Assembly: GCA_003243425.1 (NCBI GenBank)
Contig: QFQP01000004.1
Location: forward strand, 186,001 to 250,000
Direction: 5' to 3'
DNA length: 64,000 bases
Source of the DNA: Archangium gephyra
Lineage (GTDB): Bacteria; Myxococcota; Myxococcia; Myxococcales; Myxococcaceae
Below are positions 19,773 to 27,511 of this stretch, piece by piece. The position numbers were made by a program, and so were the translations under genes. Positions within the stretch are counted from its first letter, which is position 1. Each line of letters begins with the position of its first letter. The notes under the pieces are model-generated. The model had not been told where the DNA came from. It saw only the letters and a list, made by a program, of their open reading frames with translations, and ran no database searches.

Positions 19773-20084
19773 TCAGCTCGCCAGCACGAGGTAGGGGATG
19801 AGGGCGAGGCCGCGCGCCTGCTTGACGGCCTTGGCGACCGCACGCTGGTGCAGCGCGCAGTTGCCCGAGATGCGGCGGGGAATGATCTTGCCGCGCTCGG
19901 TCACGAAGTACTTCAGCGTCGACTGGTCCTTGTAGTCGACCTTCGCGTTCTTGTCGGCGCAGAAGCGGCACACCTTGCGGCGGGCGAAACCACGGCCACC
20001 GCGCTTCTCGTCGCCACCTTCCATGTCGCCAGCGTCGTCACGCTTCGCCGGGCGGCTCTTCTTCTCAGCAGTCACAGTGCTCAT
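19773..20084 (-). CDS. rpsR: 30S ribosomal protein bS18
   Basis: 103 residues. The C-terminal two-thirds carries the bS18 core (DYKDQSTLKYFVTERGKI, PRRISGNCALHQRAVAKAV), which pairs with bS6 on the 30S platform. A charged N-terminal extension of about 33 residues precedes it. CRFC together with the Cys in NCALH forms a potential zinc site, as in zinc-type (C+) bS18 paralogues. It lies 17 bp after rpsF and 3 bp before rplI. Confidence 0.97.
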   Translation of the reverse strand: MSTVTAEKKSRPAKRDDAGDMEGGDEKRGGRGFARRKVCRFCADKNAKVDYKDQSTLKYFVTERGKIIPRRISGNCALHQRAVAKAVKQARGLALIPYLVLAS

Positions 20085-20101
20085 TGTGAGGATCTTTCCG
20101 A

Positions 20102-20563
20102 TCAGGCGTTGAAGCCGCCGTCATCGTCCATGTCGTTGTCGAAGCCGCCGAAGCCTTCACGCTCGGCGCCACCGAAGGGCTTGTTGTCGTCCACGTCGCC
20201 AGACAGCTTCAGGTCTTCCTGCGGCTGGTGGGCATCGGGGTTGACGTCATCGGCCAGGCGCTTGCTCATGAAGCGCGTGACTTCGTCGAGGTTGCGCAGA
20301 TTGCGCTCGACTTCGGCGACGAGGGCCGTGCCGCCCAGGAAGTGAGCGTGGATGAAGATCGCGCGCGGCTGCTTGGCAACCGGGTACATCGTCTTCTTCT
20401 TGCCCCAGATGGTGAAGCGGAGGAACTTGCCGCCGTCACGGCCCACGATGCTGCGGACCTTTTCCTTCACCTTGTCGACGTTCTCGTCGGTGAGATCCGG
20501 CTTCACGAGGAAGACCGTCTCGTACTCGCGCAGCTTCGCTGCGGCTTTCACTGCATCAGCCAT
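20102..20563 (-). CDS. rpsF: 30S ribosomal protein bS6
   Basis: 153 residues with the ferredoxin-like bS6 fold: LREYETVFLVKPDLTDENV, GGKFLRFTIWGKKKTMYPVAK and the RNL RNLDEVTRFM segment. The C-terminus is extended by an acidic, Gly/Phe-rich tail (from about residue 110, ending GFDNDMDDDGGFNA), a common feature of bS6. It is the first gene of the operon, preceded by a GC-rich leader with a GGGG Shine-Dalgarno-like stretch. Confidence 0.96.
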   Translation of the reverse strand: MADAVKAAAKLREYETVFLVKPDLTDENVDKVKEKVRSIVGRDGGKFLRFTIWGKKKTMYPVAKQPRAIFIHAHFLGGTALVAEVERNLRNLDEVTRFMSKRLADDVNPDAHQPQEDLKLSGDVDDNKPFGGAEREGFGGFDNDMDDDGGFNA

Positions 20564-20735
20564 TGTATGGCCCCTTGGGTAGAGCCCAGCCGGGGAATCC
20601 GGTGAGCGGGGTGTGCCTCTCCTGTTGACGAAGCGGGGCGGCCTTAAGGGACACCACCACGCGAGTCAAGCTCACCGGCCGCCGACTTCTGGTAGGACGC
20701 GCCGCCGCTCACGTCGTCTTCCGGAGAGTCTTCGC
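20564..20735. promoter_or_regulatory. Divergent leader region of rpsF and a lipoprotein gene
   Basis: 172 bp separate the rpsF start from the lipoprotein start at 20736. The 80 bp next to rpsF are very GC-rich and contain CCGG-type segments (CACCGGATTCCCCGG on the minus strand) that can fold. In several bacterial phyla the rpsF leader binds the S6:S18 complex for feedback; I can only note the location, not prove the structure. No clear -10/-35 pair stands out. Confidence 0.3.
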
Positions 20736-21158
20736 ATGAGAGCCGTACTGCCGCTGCTCGCGTCGCTGTGTCTGTTCGCCGGTTGCCGGGGCCCCAGGAG
20801 CTCACCGGCCGGCAGCGTGAAGTCGTTCTTCAGCGCGCTCGAGTCTCAGGACTGGTCGTCGATGGCCGACATCGCCTCCGACGCGTCGTTCAAGCGCGTG
20901 GGCACCCGTGAGCGCGCCATCGCCACCTTCCAGCGCGACTACGACGGTTGGGACAACATCGACATCACCATCAAGGAAGAGCTGATCGACGTCGACGGTA
21001 AGTCGGCCACCGTGATCTTCGGCTGCGTCTCGACGCAGCTCATCAACTACAAGGAGCAGAAGTTCGACTGCTCCGACACGTGGATGCTGGTGAAGCAGGA
21101 CGACGACAAGTGGCACCTCCACCTGCCCGGCACCACGCGCGTTCGACCGATGCAGTGA
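20736..21158 (+). CDS. Small lipoprotein with NTF2-like (DUF4878-type) domain
   Basis: 140 residues from the ATG at 20736, which has a CCGGAGAG Shine-Dalgarno and gives a proper lipoprotein signal (MRAVLPLLASLCLFAGC). The frame is open further upstream but that part has no start context. After the Cys the segment SVKSFFSALESQDWSSMADI resembles NTF2-like lipoproteins, with a closing WMLVKQDDDKWHLHLPG strand pair. Such domains bind small ligands or peptidoglycan-related partners, and the function here is unknown. It is divergent from rpsF and precedes the beta-barrel candidate. Confidence 0.82.
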   Translation: MRAVLPLLASLCLFAGCRGPRSSPAGSVKSFFSALESQDWSSMADIASDASFKRVGTRERAIATFQRDYDGWDNIDITIKEELIDVDGKSATVIFGCVSTQLINYKEQKFDCSDTWMLVKQDDDKWHLHLPGTTRVRPMQ

Positions 21159-21271
21159 GCCGCAGCAACCCTCTCGTTTGAAATGGCGCTGCGCGTCGTA
21201 CGCACCTCGTCACACACGGGTGACAGCGTGCTATGGGCCGCGCGCCGCCGCACCGAACGAGGGGAGTTCAC

Positions 21272-22948
21272 GTGAAGAAGTTGAGGGCGTTGTACGCCGT
21301 CGCCCTGCTGGGTCTGCCTGCGCTCGCGCAGTCGACCGACGCGGGTCTGCCGGTCGAACCGAAAGCCGCCAACCCCGAATCGACGGCGGAGATCGTTCGT
21401 GAGATCGATCTGCCTGAAGAAGACGGTGGCGTGGCGTTGACGCCTCCGACCGCGGCCGTCGAATCGGCGCCTGCCGACGCGGGCGTGACGACCACCATTT
21501 CTCCGGCGGGCAAAGACGAAGAGCCCGAGAAGACGCAGTGGAACCTCACCGCGAAGCTGGCCGCTTCGTTCCGCCTCAACTACGGCGGGTCGACGCTGTA
21601 CCCGTTCGATGCCGACGGCACGACGTTCGGCGTGAACCCGTTCCAGACGCGTATTCGCGTGTCGCCCGAAGTGCACTTGAACGGCTTCGGGTTGGTGGCT
21701 GAAGCCGACGCGGCGACCGGCGCCATCTTCGGAACACCGCCTGACCGGCTCGTCGGTGATCGCCAGCCGATTCCGTCGATCCGCGCAATCGAGCTCCGCA
21801 AGTTGTTCCTCGAATACAAGTGGGAGAGCGGCGCCTTCCGCGTCGGCCAGCAGACGTCTCAATGGGGGCTGGGGCTCCTCGCCAACGACGGCGCGAGCGA
21901 CCCCCAGGCCGGCGACTTCGGTCAGCAGCACTTCGGCAACCTCACGTATCGTGCGTTGCTCGCCGCGCGGCCGTTCTACGGCCTGCACGGCAAGTGGCGC
22001 GCGTTCGAGACGATCCTCGCGGCCGACCTCATCGTTCGCGACAACTTCGGTGAGTTCTCGAAGGGTGACCGCGCGTTCCAGGGCGTGCTGGCGGTTCGCT
22101 TCAACAAAGACCAGGACAACAACGTCGGCGTGTACGCGGTGTACCGCAATCAGCGGAACATCCTCGTCACCGACGGAGGCAAGGCCACCGACGCCTTCAT
22201 CATCGACTTCGCCGGCAGGTGGCAGCTGCTCAAGACGCGTCAGCGCGAGTTCCACGTCGGGTGGGAGCTGGTGGGCATCACCGGGACCACCACGCAGGCG
22301 CGCAACGAGAACGCCGACATCTTGAAGCTGGGTCAGCTCGGGTTCGCGCTCAAGTCGCGCTACCGCGTGGGCCGCGCCACCATCTACCTCGACGGTGGGT
22401 TTGCTTCGGGCGATCAGAACCCGTCGGACGATCGCGTCGAGAACTTCCGTTTCGACCGCGACTACAAGGTCGGCCTCATTCTCTTCGATCAGGTCATGGC
22501 CTATCAGTCGGGCCGCGGAGGCGTTCGCGCCGCCGACCCCTCGCTCAGCGGCGTGGCGCCCGAAGGGGCCGATCTGGTGGGCACCGCCGGGTCGATCACC
22601 GGCGCCTGGTACCTCTTTCCCCGCCTGAAGATCGCGCTCGCCGACTGGTTCGACGCCTACGGAGGTCCTCTCTTCGCGTTCGGCACCGCGAAGCTCACCG
22701 ACCCGTACAACTCGCGCATCGGCGGCGGCACGGCCATCAACCCGCTCGGCGGCAACCCCGGCATGTACCTGGGCACCGAGATCGACCTCGGCCTGCAGGC
22801 GCGCTTCAAGCCGATCCCCGAGCTCCAGTTCAGCCTCACCGGTGAAGGCGGTCTCTTCCTGCCCGGCGACGCCTACAACCTGCCTTCCGGCGGCGTGATG
22901 CAGCCCGTCGCGTTCGGCCGTATCCGCCTCGGCATCGCGCTGTACTGA
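21272..22948 (+). CDS. Outer-membrane beta-barrel candidate
   Basis: About 558 residues from the GTG at 21272, preceded by GAGGGGAG. The N-terminus is a signal peptide (VKKLRALYAVALLGLPALAQ) with cleavage after Ala-Leu-Ala. An Ala/Pro/Thr-rich segment to about residue 95 is followed by alternating amphipathic strands with many aromatic residues (WNLTAKLAASFRLNYGG, ETILAADLIVRDNF). The chain ends in IRLGIALY, that is with a terminal aromatic as in BAM substrates. I infer a porin or similar outer-membrane barrel; family not recognised. It lies 13 bp upstream of the calcium-loop lipoprotein gene and is probably cotranscribed with it. Confidence 0.75.
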   Translation: MKKLRALYAVALLGLPALAQSTDAGLPVEPKAANPESTAEIVREIDLPEEDGGVALTPPTAAVESAPADAGVTTTISPAGKDEEPEKTQWNLTAKLAASFRLNYGGSTLYPFDADGTTFGVNPFQTRIRVSPEVHLNGFGLVAEADAATGAIFGTPPDRLVGDRQPIPSIRAIELRKLFLEYKWESGAFRVGQQTSQWGLGLLANDGASDPQAGDFGQQHFGNLTYRALLAARPFYGLHGKWRAFETILAADLIVRDNFGEFSKGDRAFQGVLAVRFNKDQDNNVGVYAVYRNQRNILVTDGGKATDAFIIDFAGRWQLLKTRQREFHVGWELVGITGTTTQARNENADILKLGQLGFALKSRYRVGRATIYLDGGFASGDQNPSDDRVENFRFDRDYKVGLILFDQVMAYQSGRGGVRAADPSLSGVAPEGADLVGTAGSITGAWYLFPRLKIALADWFDAYGGPLFAFGTAKLTDPYNSRIGGGTAINPLGGNPGMYLGTEIDLGLQARFKPIPELQFSLTGEGGLFLPGDAYNLPSGGVMQPVAFGRIRLGIALY

Positions 22949-22961
22949 AGGAGCCCTCACC

Positions 22962-25900
22962 ATGATCCGCAAACTGACGACGCTGTGCGTGGTGGCCGTG
23001 ATCGGCTGCGCTTCTCCGGAAGGCAAAGGCCTCAAGGAAACCGGCGACGGGACCGGCGCCAAAGTCACCTTCGACGTGCACGCCAGGCCGCTGCCCAACA
23101 TTCCGCTGCCGAACGATTTCGCGACGCGCTTCGACCCCAACTCACCGACGAAGAAGCGCGTGAACGCGTCGATGGAGGCGCCGACGAAGTGGGAGCGCGC
23201 GACGCGCGAGACGCTCGATCAACTCGACGGGTGGGGCACGTACCAGAGCGTGACGGTGGCCTTCGAGAAGCCGCTCGACCTGCTCAACCTCGTTCGCCGG
23301 CACCAGGGCGACGACTACGAGCCGTCGAACGACGCGGTGTACCTCATCAACATCACGCCTGATTCGCCGCAGTTCTGTGAGCGCACGCCGCTCGACATGG
23401 GCGAGGGCAATTTCCCCATCGTTCTCGAGCGGCCCGACTACTTCGACAACGATCGCAACGGCGATCAGCTGCTGTTCGACGACCGCGACGAAGACGCCAA
23501 CCGCAACGGCAAGCTCGATCTCGGTGAAGACCTCGACATGGATGGCGTGCTCGACAAGCCGAACGTGCTCACGCCCGGCGACGGCCCGTTCAAGGCGCTG
23601 ACCTTCTACGAGCGCGAGACCAACACGCTCATCATGAAGCCGGTCATGCCGCTCAACGAGCGCACGGTCTACGCGGTGGTGCTCACCACGCGCCTGGTCG
23701 ACGAAGAAGGCCGGCCGGTCCGCTCGCCGTTCGCGTACGTGAACCACACCTCGCAGACCAACGCGCTCAAGCCGCTCGAGCAGTGCCTGCCGAAGTTCGG
23801 CCTCGGGCTCGACGACCTCGCGTTCACGTGGTCGTACACCACGCAGTCGGTCACCGATGACTACGTGACCATTCGTGACGGCCTCTACGGCATCGGCCCG
23901 ATGTCGCGGCTGGCCATCGAGTTCCCCGGCGTGATCAGCAAGATCCTCCCGCTGAAGGACCAGATGGGCAGCGGCATGAACGTGCGCATCGTGAAGGGTG
24001 ACGACTTCCGTTCAGCGGCGCTCGATCTGCTCAAGCAGCTCGAAGGCGGCACGCTCTCACCGACGTTCGCGGAGGTCGCCGAACACCACAAATTCATCGA
24101 CTACCACATCGTCTTTCAGTTCGAGGCGCCGCAGTTCTTCCGCCGCGTCGACGCCGAAGGCAACCCGCTGCCGCTCTACAAGCAGCTCTTCGACGTGAAC
24201 GCGCAGACCGGCGCCGCCTTCACGCGCTCCGAGACGATGACGGTGTGGGTGACCATGCCCAAGGCGCGCCCGGCCGGCGGCGGCCCTGTTCCCGTGGTGA
24301 TCCTCGGTCACGGCTACACGGGCAACAAGCTCGACCCGCTCTTCTATGGCGGCTTCCTCGCGCGCTACGGCATGGCCACCATCGGCATGGAGAACGTGAG
24401 CCACGGCGTCGGCCTCGACCCGACGGATCTCGAGCTCGCGCGCGCGCTGCTGGCCAGCAAGGGCCTGGGCAACATGTTCGACGCGATCGCCAAGAACGAT
24501 CGCGCGTTCGATCAGAACCGCGACGGCAAGCGCGACTCGGGCGCCGACTTCTGGACCGCGTACATCCTCCACACGCGCGAGGTCGTGAAGCAGTCGGCGC
24601 TCGATTACATGCAGCTGGTTCGCGTACTGCGCGGCTTCGACGGCGTGCAGCGCAGCGCCTACGACGCCAATCAAGACGGTCAGAAGGATCTCGCCGGCGA
24701 CTTCGACGGCGACGGGCAGATCGACATCGGCGGCACGGCCCCCATTCACATCATGGGTGGCTCGCTGGGCGGCATCATGAGCGCGATGATGTCGGGCCTC
24801 GAGCCGCAGATTGACGTCGCCGTTCCCGTCTCCGGTGGCGCGGGGCTCCCCGACATCGGCGTGCGCTCGATTCAGGGCGGCGTTCGTGAAGCGGTGAACC
24901 TGCGCATGCTGGGGCCGATTCTCTCGACCGTTCCGAACGGCGCCGGCGAGCTCGAGCTCTGGCAGGTGCTGCCCGACTTGAACGATCTCGGCCGCGTGAA
25001 GCTGGGCAAGGTCGGCATGGCGCTGGTCGAAGGCGACACCGCGGTCATCACCAACAAGACGACCGGCGAAATCCGCTGCCATCGCGTGGGTGCCCAGGGT
25101 CGCGTGCGCGCGGTGGTCAGCTCCGACGAGGGCGACGAGTGGGTGCTCAACGTGTACTCGGGCCCGCTGCCGGCGAAGGAGCGTGACGGGTGCTTCGTGC
25201 CCGAAGGCACCGAGCCGTACTTCACGTTCGACACCGTGCAGGAGACGGTGACCTTCCAGGGGCTCACGCACGAAGCGGGCACGCCATTGAAGGCACTCGG
25301 TGACGGCTTCGGCCTGCGTCGTCAGTCGCCGGAGCTGCGCCGCTTCCTCGGGCTGGCGCAGATGGCGATCGAGAAGGGTGACCCGGTGAACTTCCTCCCC
25401 AACGCCGAGCGTCACCGCGTGTTGCGCTACGGCACGGGTGAAGAGGTCAGCACCCGCATGCTGGTGGTGAACACCATCGGCGACATGAACGTGCCGGTGG
25501 CGACGGGCGCCTCGGTCGCGCGCGCGGCGGGCCTCATCGACCTCTACGGGAAAGACCAGCGCTACGGAAAGACGCCCAACCGCGTGCTCATCGACAACGG
25601 CGTCATCGAGGCCGTCGAGCGCACCGGCCGCTACAAGAACTCCAGCGGCGGCGACGTGTTGATGGACATCGATCACTTCAGCGCGCTCTCGGGTGACGGC
25701 ACGCAGGATCTGTTCGACGTGCCGCGCCTGGCGCCACCGCTCCGGCTGGTGAAGCCCTCGGAGCGCGTTGGCGGCATCACCGGCGCCATCTTCCCCATGG
25801 TCACGCCCACCGGCCGCCACGGCTTCGACACGCCCGACCCGACGCTGCCGTTCAACCTCGGCGCGGTGATGCTCAACATGCTCGGCCGCTACATGTCGAC

Positions 25901-25979
25901 CGGCGGTGCCGAGCTGCCGATGGAGGGCTGCCTCGAGTCGAGCAGCTGCAGCTTCGTACCTCCGTTCCCCACGCCGTGA
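22962..25979 (+). CDS. Large lipoprotein hydrolase (alpha/beta fold) with calcium-like loops
   Basis: 1005 residues, lipoprotein signal MIRKLTTLCVVAVIGC. The N-terminal part (to about 400) includes an Asp/Asn-rich loop series (DNDRNGDQ, DEDANRNGKLDLGEDLDMDG) resembling EF-hand/dockerin calcium sites. An alpha/beta hydrolase-like core begins near residue 430 with VVILGHGYTGNKLDP. The nucleophile elbow IMGGSLGG (GxSxG, Ser near 603) is preceded by another calcium-like loop (DANQDGQ, DFDGDGQIDIG). Near residue 880 there is VDNIDHF-like context (DIDHFSALSGDG) that could supply the Asp/His. Expected role: an exported esterase or lipase. Its start has an AAGGAG Shine-Dalgarno. Its stop overlaps the next gene's start (GTGA). 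Confidence 0.8.
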   Translation: MIRKLTTLCVVAVIGCASPEGKGLKETGDGTGAKVTFDVHARPLPNIPLPNDFATRFDPNSPTKKRVNASMEAPTKWERATRETLDQLDGWGTYQSVTVAFEKPLDLLNLVRRHQGDDYEPSNDAVYLINITPDSPQFCERTPLDMGEGNFPIVLERPDYFDNDRNGDQLLFDDRDEDANRNGKLDLGEDLDMDGVLDKPNVLTPGDGPFKALTFYERETNTLIMKPVMPLNERTVYAVVLTTRLVDEEGRPVRSPFAYVNHTSQTNALKPLEQCLPKFGLGLDDLAFTWSYTTQSVTDDYVTIRDGLYGIGPMSRLAIEFPGVISKILPLKDQMGSGMNVRIVKGDDFRSAALDLLKQLEGGTLSPTFAEVAEHHKFIDYHIVFQFEAPQFFRRVDAEGNPLPLYKQLFDVNAQTGAAFTRSETMTVWVTMPKARPAGGGPVPVVILGHGYTGNKLDPLFYGGFLARYGMATIGMENVSHGVGLDPTDLELARALLASKGLGNMFDAIAKNDRAFDQNRDGKRDSGADFWTAYILHTREVVKQSALDYMQLVRVLRGFDGVQRSAYDANQDGQKDLAGDFDGDGQIDIGGTAPIHIMGGSLGGIMSAMMSGLEPQIDVAVPVSGGAGLPDIGVRSIQGGVREAVNLRMLGPILSTVPNGAGELELWQVLPDLNDLGRVKLGKVGMALVEGDTAVITNKTTGEIRCHRVGAQGRVRAVVSSDEGDEWVLNVYSGPLPAKERDGCFVPEGTEPYFTFDTVQETVTFQGLTHEAGTPLKALGDGFGLRRQSPELRRFLGLAQMAIEKGDPVNFLPNAERHRVLRYGTGEEVSTRMLVVNTIGDMNVPVATGASVARAAGLIDLYGKDQRYGKTPNRVLIDNGVIEAVERTGRYKNSSGGDVLMDIDHFSALSGDGTQDLFDVPRLAPPLRLVKPSERVGGITGAIFPMVTPTGRHGFDTPDPTLPFNLGAVMLNMLGRYMSTGGAELPMEGCLESSSCSFVPPFPTP

Positions 25980-26833
25980 AGTTCGTCGCGAAGAACGGAG
26001 ACGTCGAACTGCACGGCGATCGTTTCGGCGAGACGACGGCGCCGGCGGTGTTGCTGCTCGCCGGGAACGGCTGCAGCAGCGAGTACTGGCCCGAGGACTT
26101 CTGCGAGCTGCTCGTCGCGGCGGGCCTTCAGGTCATCCGCTTCGACTACCGCGACACGGGGTTCTCGTCGCGCGGCACCGGGCTCTACGGAATTCCCGAG
26201 CTGCAGCGCGACGCGCTCCGCGTGCTCGACGCGTGCAAAGTGAAGAAGGCGCACCTCGTGGGGCTGTCGATGGGCGGCTTCATCGCGCAGCGGCTCGCGC
26301 TCGACGTGCCTGATCGCGTGCTCTCGGTCACCAGCCTGATGTCGACGTCGGACTACGCGACCATGCTGCACGTGTTCTCCGGAGGCCCCGCGCCCACGTC
26401 GGGGCTCCCTCTGCCGTCGTCGTCATGGCTCGCGGCCTTGAAGGCCCTGTCGCCCGAGCTGAGTGCCCGTGAAGTCGCGCTCGAGAGCTGGCGCCTCGCG
26501 CTGGGCGACGCGGCGTTCGACCGACAGCACTGGTCGAGGTTGATGAACCGCGCCGACGAGCACGGTGACGATTCACGCGCCGGCGACCTGCACCGCGCGG
26601 CCTGTCTGCGCAGCGAGCGCCTCAACATTCTGGGTCAGCTCGGTTCAGCGAAGGCGCCGATGCTCTTCATCGAGGGGGAGCTCGACCCCATTTTTCCCAC
26701 CGGTCACGCCGCCGCTTCGGCGAAGGCTGCCAACGGTCGTCAATTGCAACTGACCGGAATCGGTCACGGCCTCGCGCCGTCCTTCTACGCGCCCATCGTG
26801 GCTGCGGTCGTCGAGCACGTGCGTAGATCCTGA
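25976..26833 (+). CDS. Alpha/beta hydrolase
   Basis: 285 residues from a GTG overlapping the upstream stop codon. Core alpha/beta hydrolase motifs: LLLAGNGCSSEYW (oxyanion region), VIRFDYRDTGFSS, nucleophile elbow LVGLSMGGF (Ser near residue 99), and a late GIGHGLAPSF His. The acid residue is probably in IEGELDPIFP. It has no signal peptide, so it is likely cytoplasmic and may process products of the exported hydrolase upstream. That link is inferred from translational coupling. Substrate unknown. Confidence 0.88.
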   Translation: MKFVAKNGDVELHGDRFGETTAPAVLLLAGNGCSSEYWPEDFCELLVAAGLQVIRFDYRDTGFSSRGTGLYGIPELQRDALRVLDACKVKKAHLVGLSMGGFIAQRLALDVPDRVLSVTSLMSTSDYATMLHVFSGGPAPTSGLPLPSSSWLAALKALSPELSAREVALESWRLALGDAAFDRQHWSRLMNRADEHGDDSRAGDLHRAACLRSERLNILGQLGSAKAPMLFIEGELDPIFPTGHAAASAKAANGRQLQLTGIGHGLAPSFYAPIVAAVVEHVRRS

Positions 26834-26859
26834 CGGCGTGACGCGCGTTCAACGGCGGC

Positions 26860-27381
26860 ATGAAAGCCACCATCGCGTTCACGATCTGGGCGTACGAAGC
26901 GTCGTTCGTGAAGGTGCTGGTCGACGGCAAAGAAGTGAAGTCCGTCGGGCTCCCGGCTGGCGGCTTCTACGACTTCCACGGCGCAGAGCTGCAGAAGCTC
27001 GCGGGTCGCACGGTCGAGCTCAAAGCGACGAACAAGGGCGTCGCCGCGCAGGTCTATTACGACGAAGGCTTCATGGTGCCCGCCGACAATGGCCGCGGCT
27101 CCGGCAAGCGCTTCATGACCTACGTGGGCACCGAGACCACCGGCGAGAACGATCTCAACGTCATCGCCCAGGGCCTCGACGCCAACGTGAAGGTGCGCAA
27201 CCTCAAGACCAACGCGACGCTCTTCGAAGGCAAGGTGAAGAAGGGCGGCCTCAAGACGCTGACCTTGAAGGACGTCTTCGTCGAAGTGACGAGCGATGTC
27301 CCGGTGAACGCGGTCGTGGCGGGCTTCGAACACTTCAAGGGTGGCTATGCCGAAGTCGCTGTCGCTCGACGAAGCCAATGA
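26860..27381 (+). CDS. Conserved hypothetical protein, beta-rich
   Basis: 173 residues, no signal peptide. The sequence is rich in short beta-strand patterns (VKVLVDGKEVKSVGLPAGGF, TVELKATNKGVAAQVYYDEG) and ends in a basic VARRSQ. It lacks Cys and visible catalytic motifs, and I do not recognise the family. It follows the alpha/beta hydrolase by 26 bp and may be the last gene of that operon. Downstream 130 bp to the convergent membrane protein gene hold nothing I can identify. Confidence 0.7.
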   Translation: MKATIAFTIWAYEASFVKVLVDGKEVKSVGLPAGGFYDFHGAELQKLAGRTVELKATNKGVAAQVYYDEGFMVPADNGRGSGKRFMTYVGTETTGENDLNVIAQGLDANVKVRNLKTNATLFEGKVKKGGLKTLTLKDVFVEVTSDVPVNAVVAGFEHFKGGYAEVAVARRSQ

Positions 27382-27511
27382 GCGCGCTGCGAAGTTCAAT
27401 CAATAGCCTGCTGGTCTCGACCGTGGTCCTGGCAGAGCCGACCGCACTCGTATTCTCGGAGCGCGACCCCAGCGAGGGTTCGCCGTCGGAACCCAGCGTG
27501 CGCGAGCGTGA

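Noticed and set aside
21047..23140. 697-codon minus-strand open frame over the beta-barrel gene
   Set aside because: Shadow of two plus-strand genes with signal peptides. No motif.
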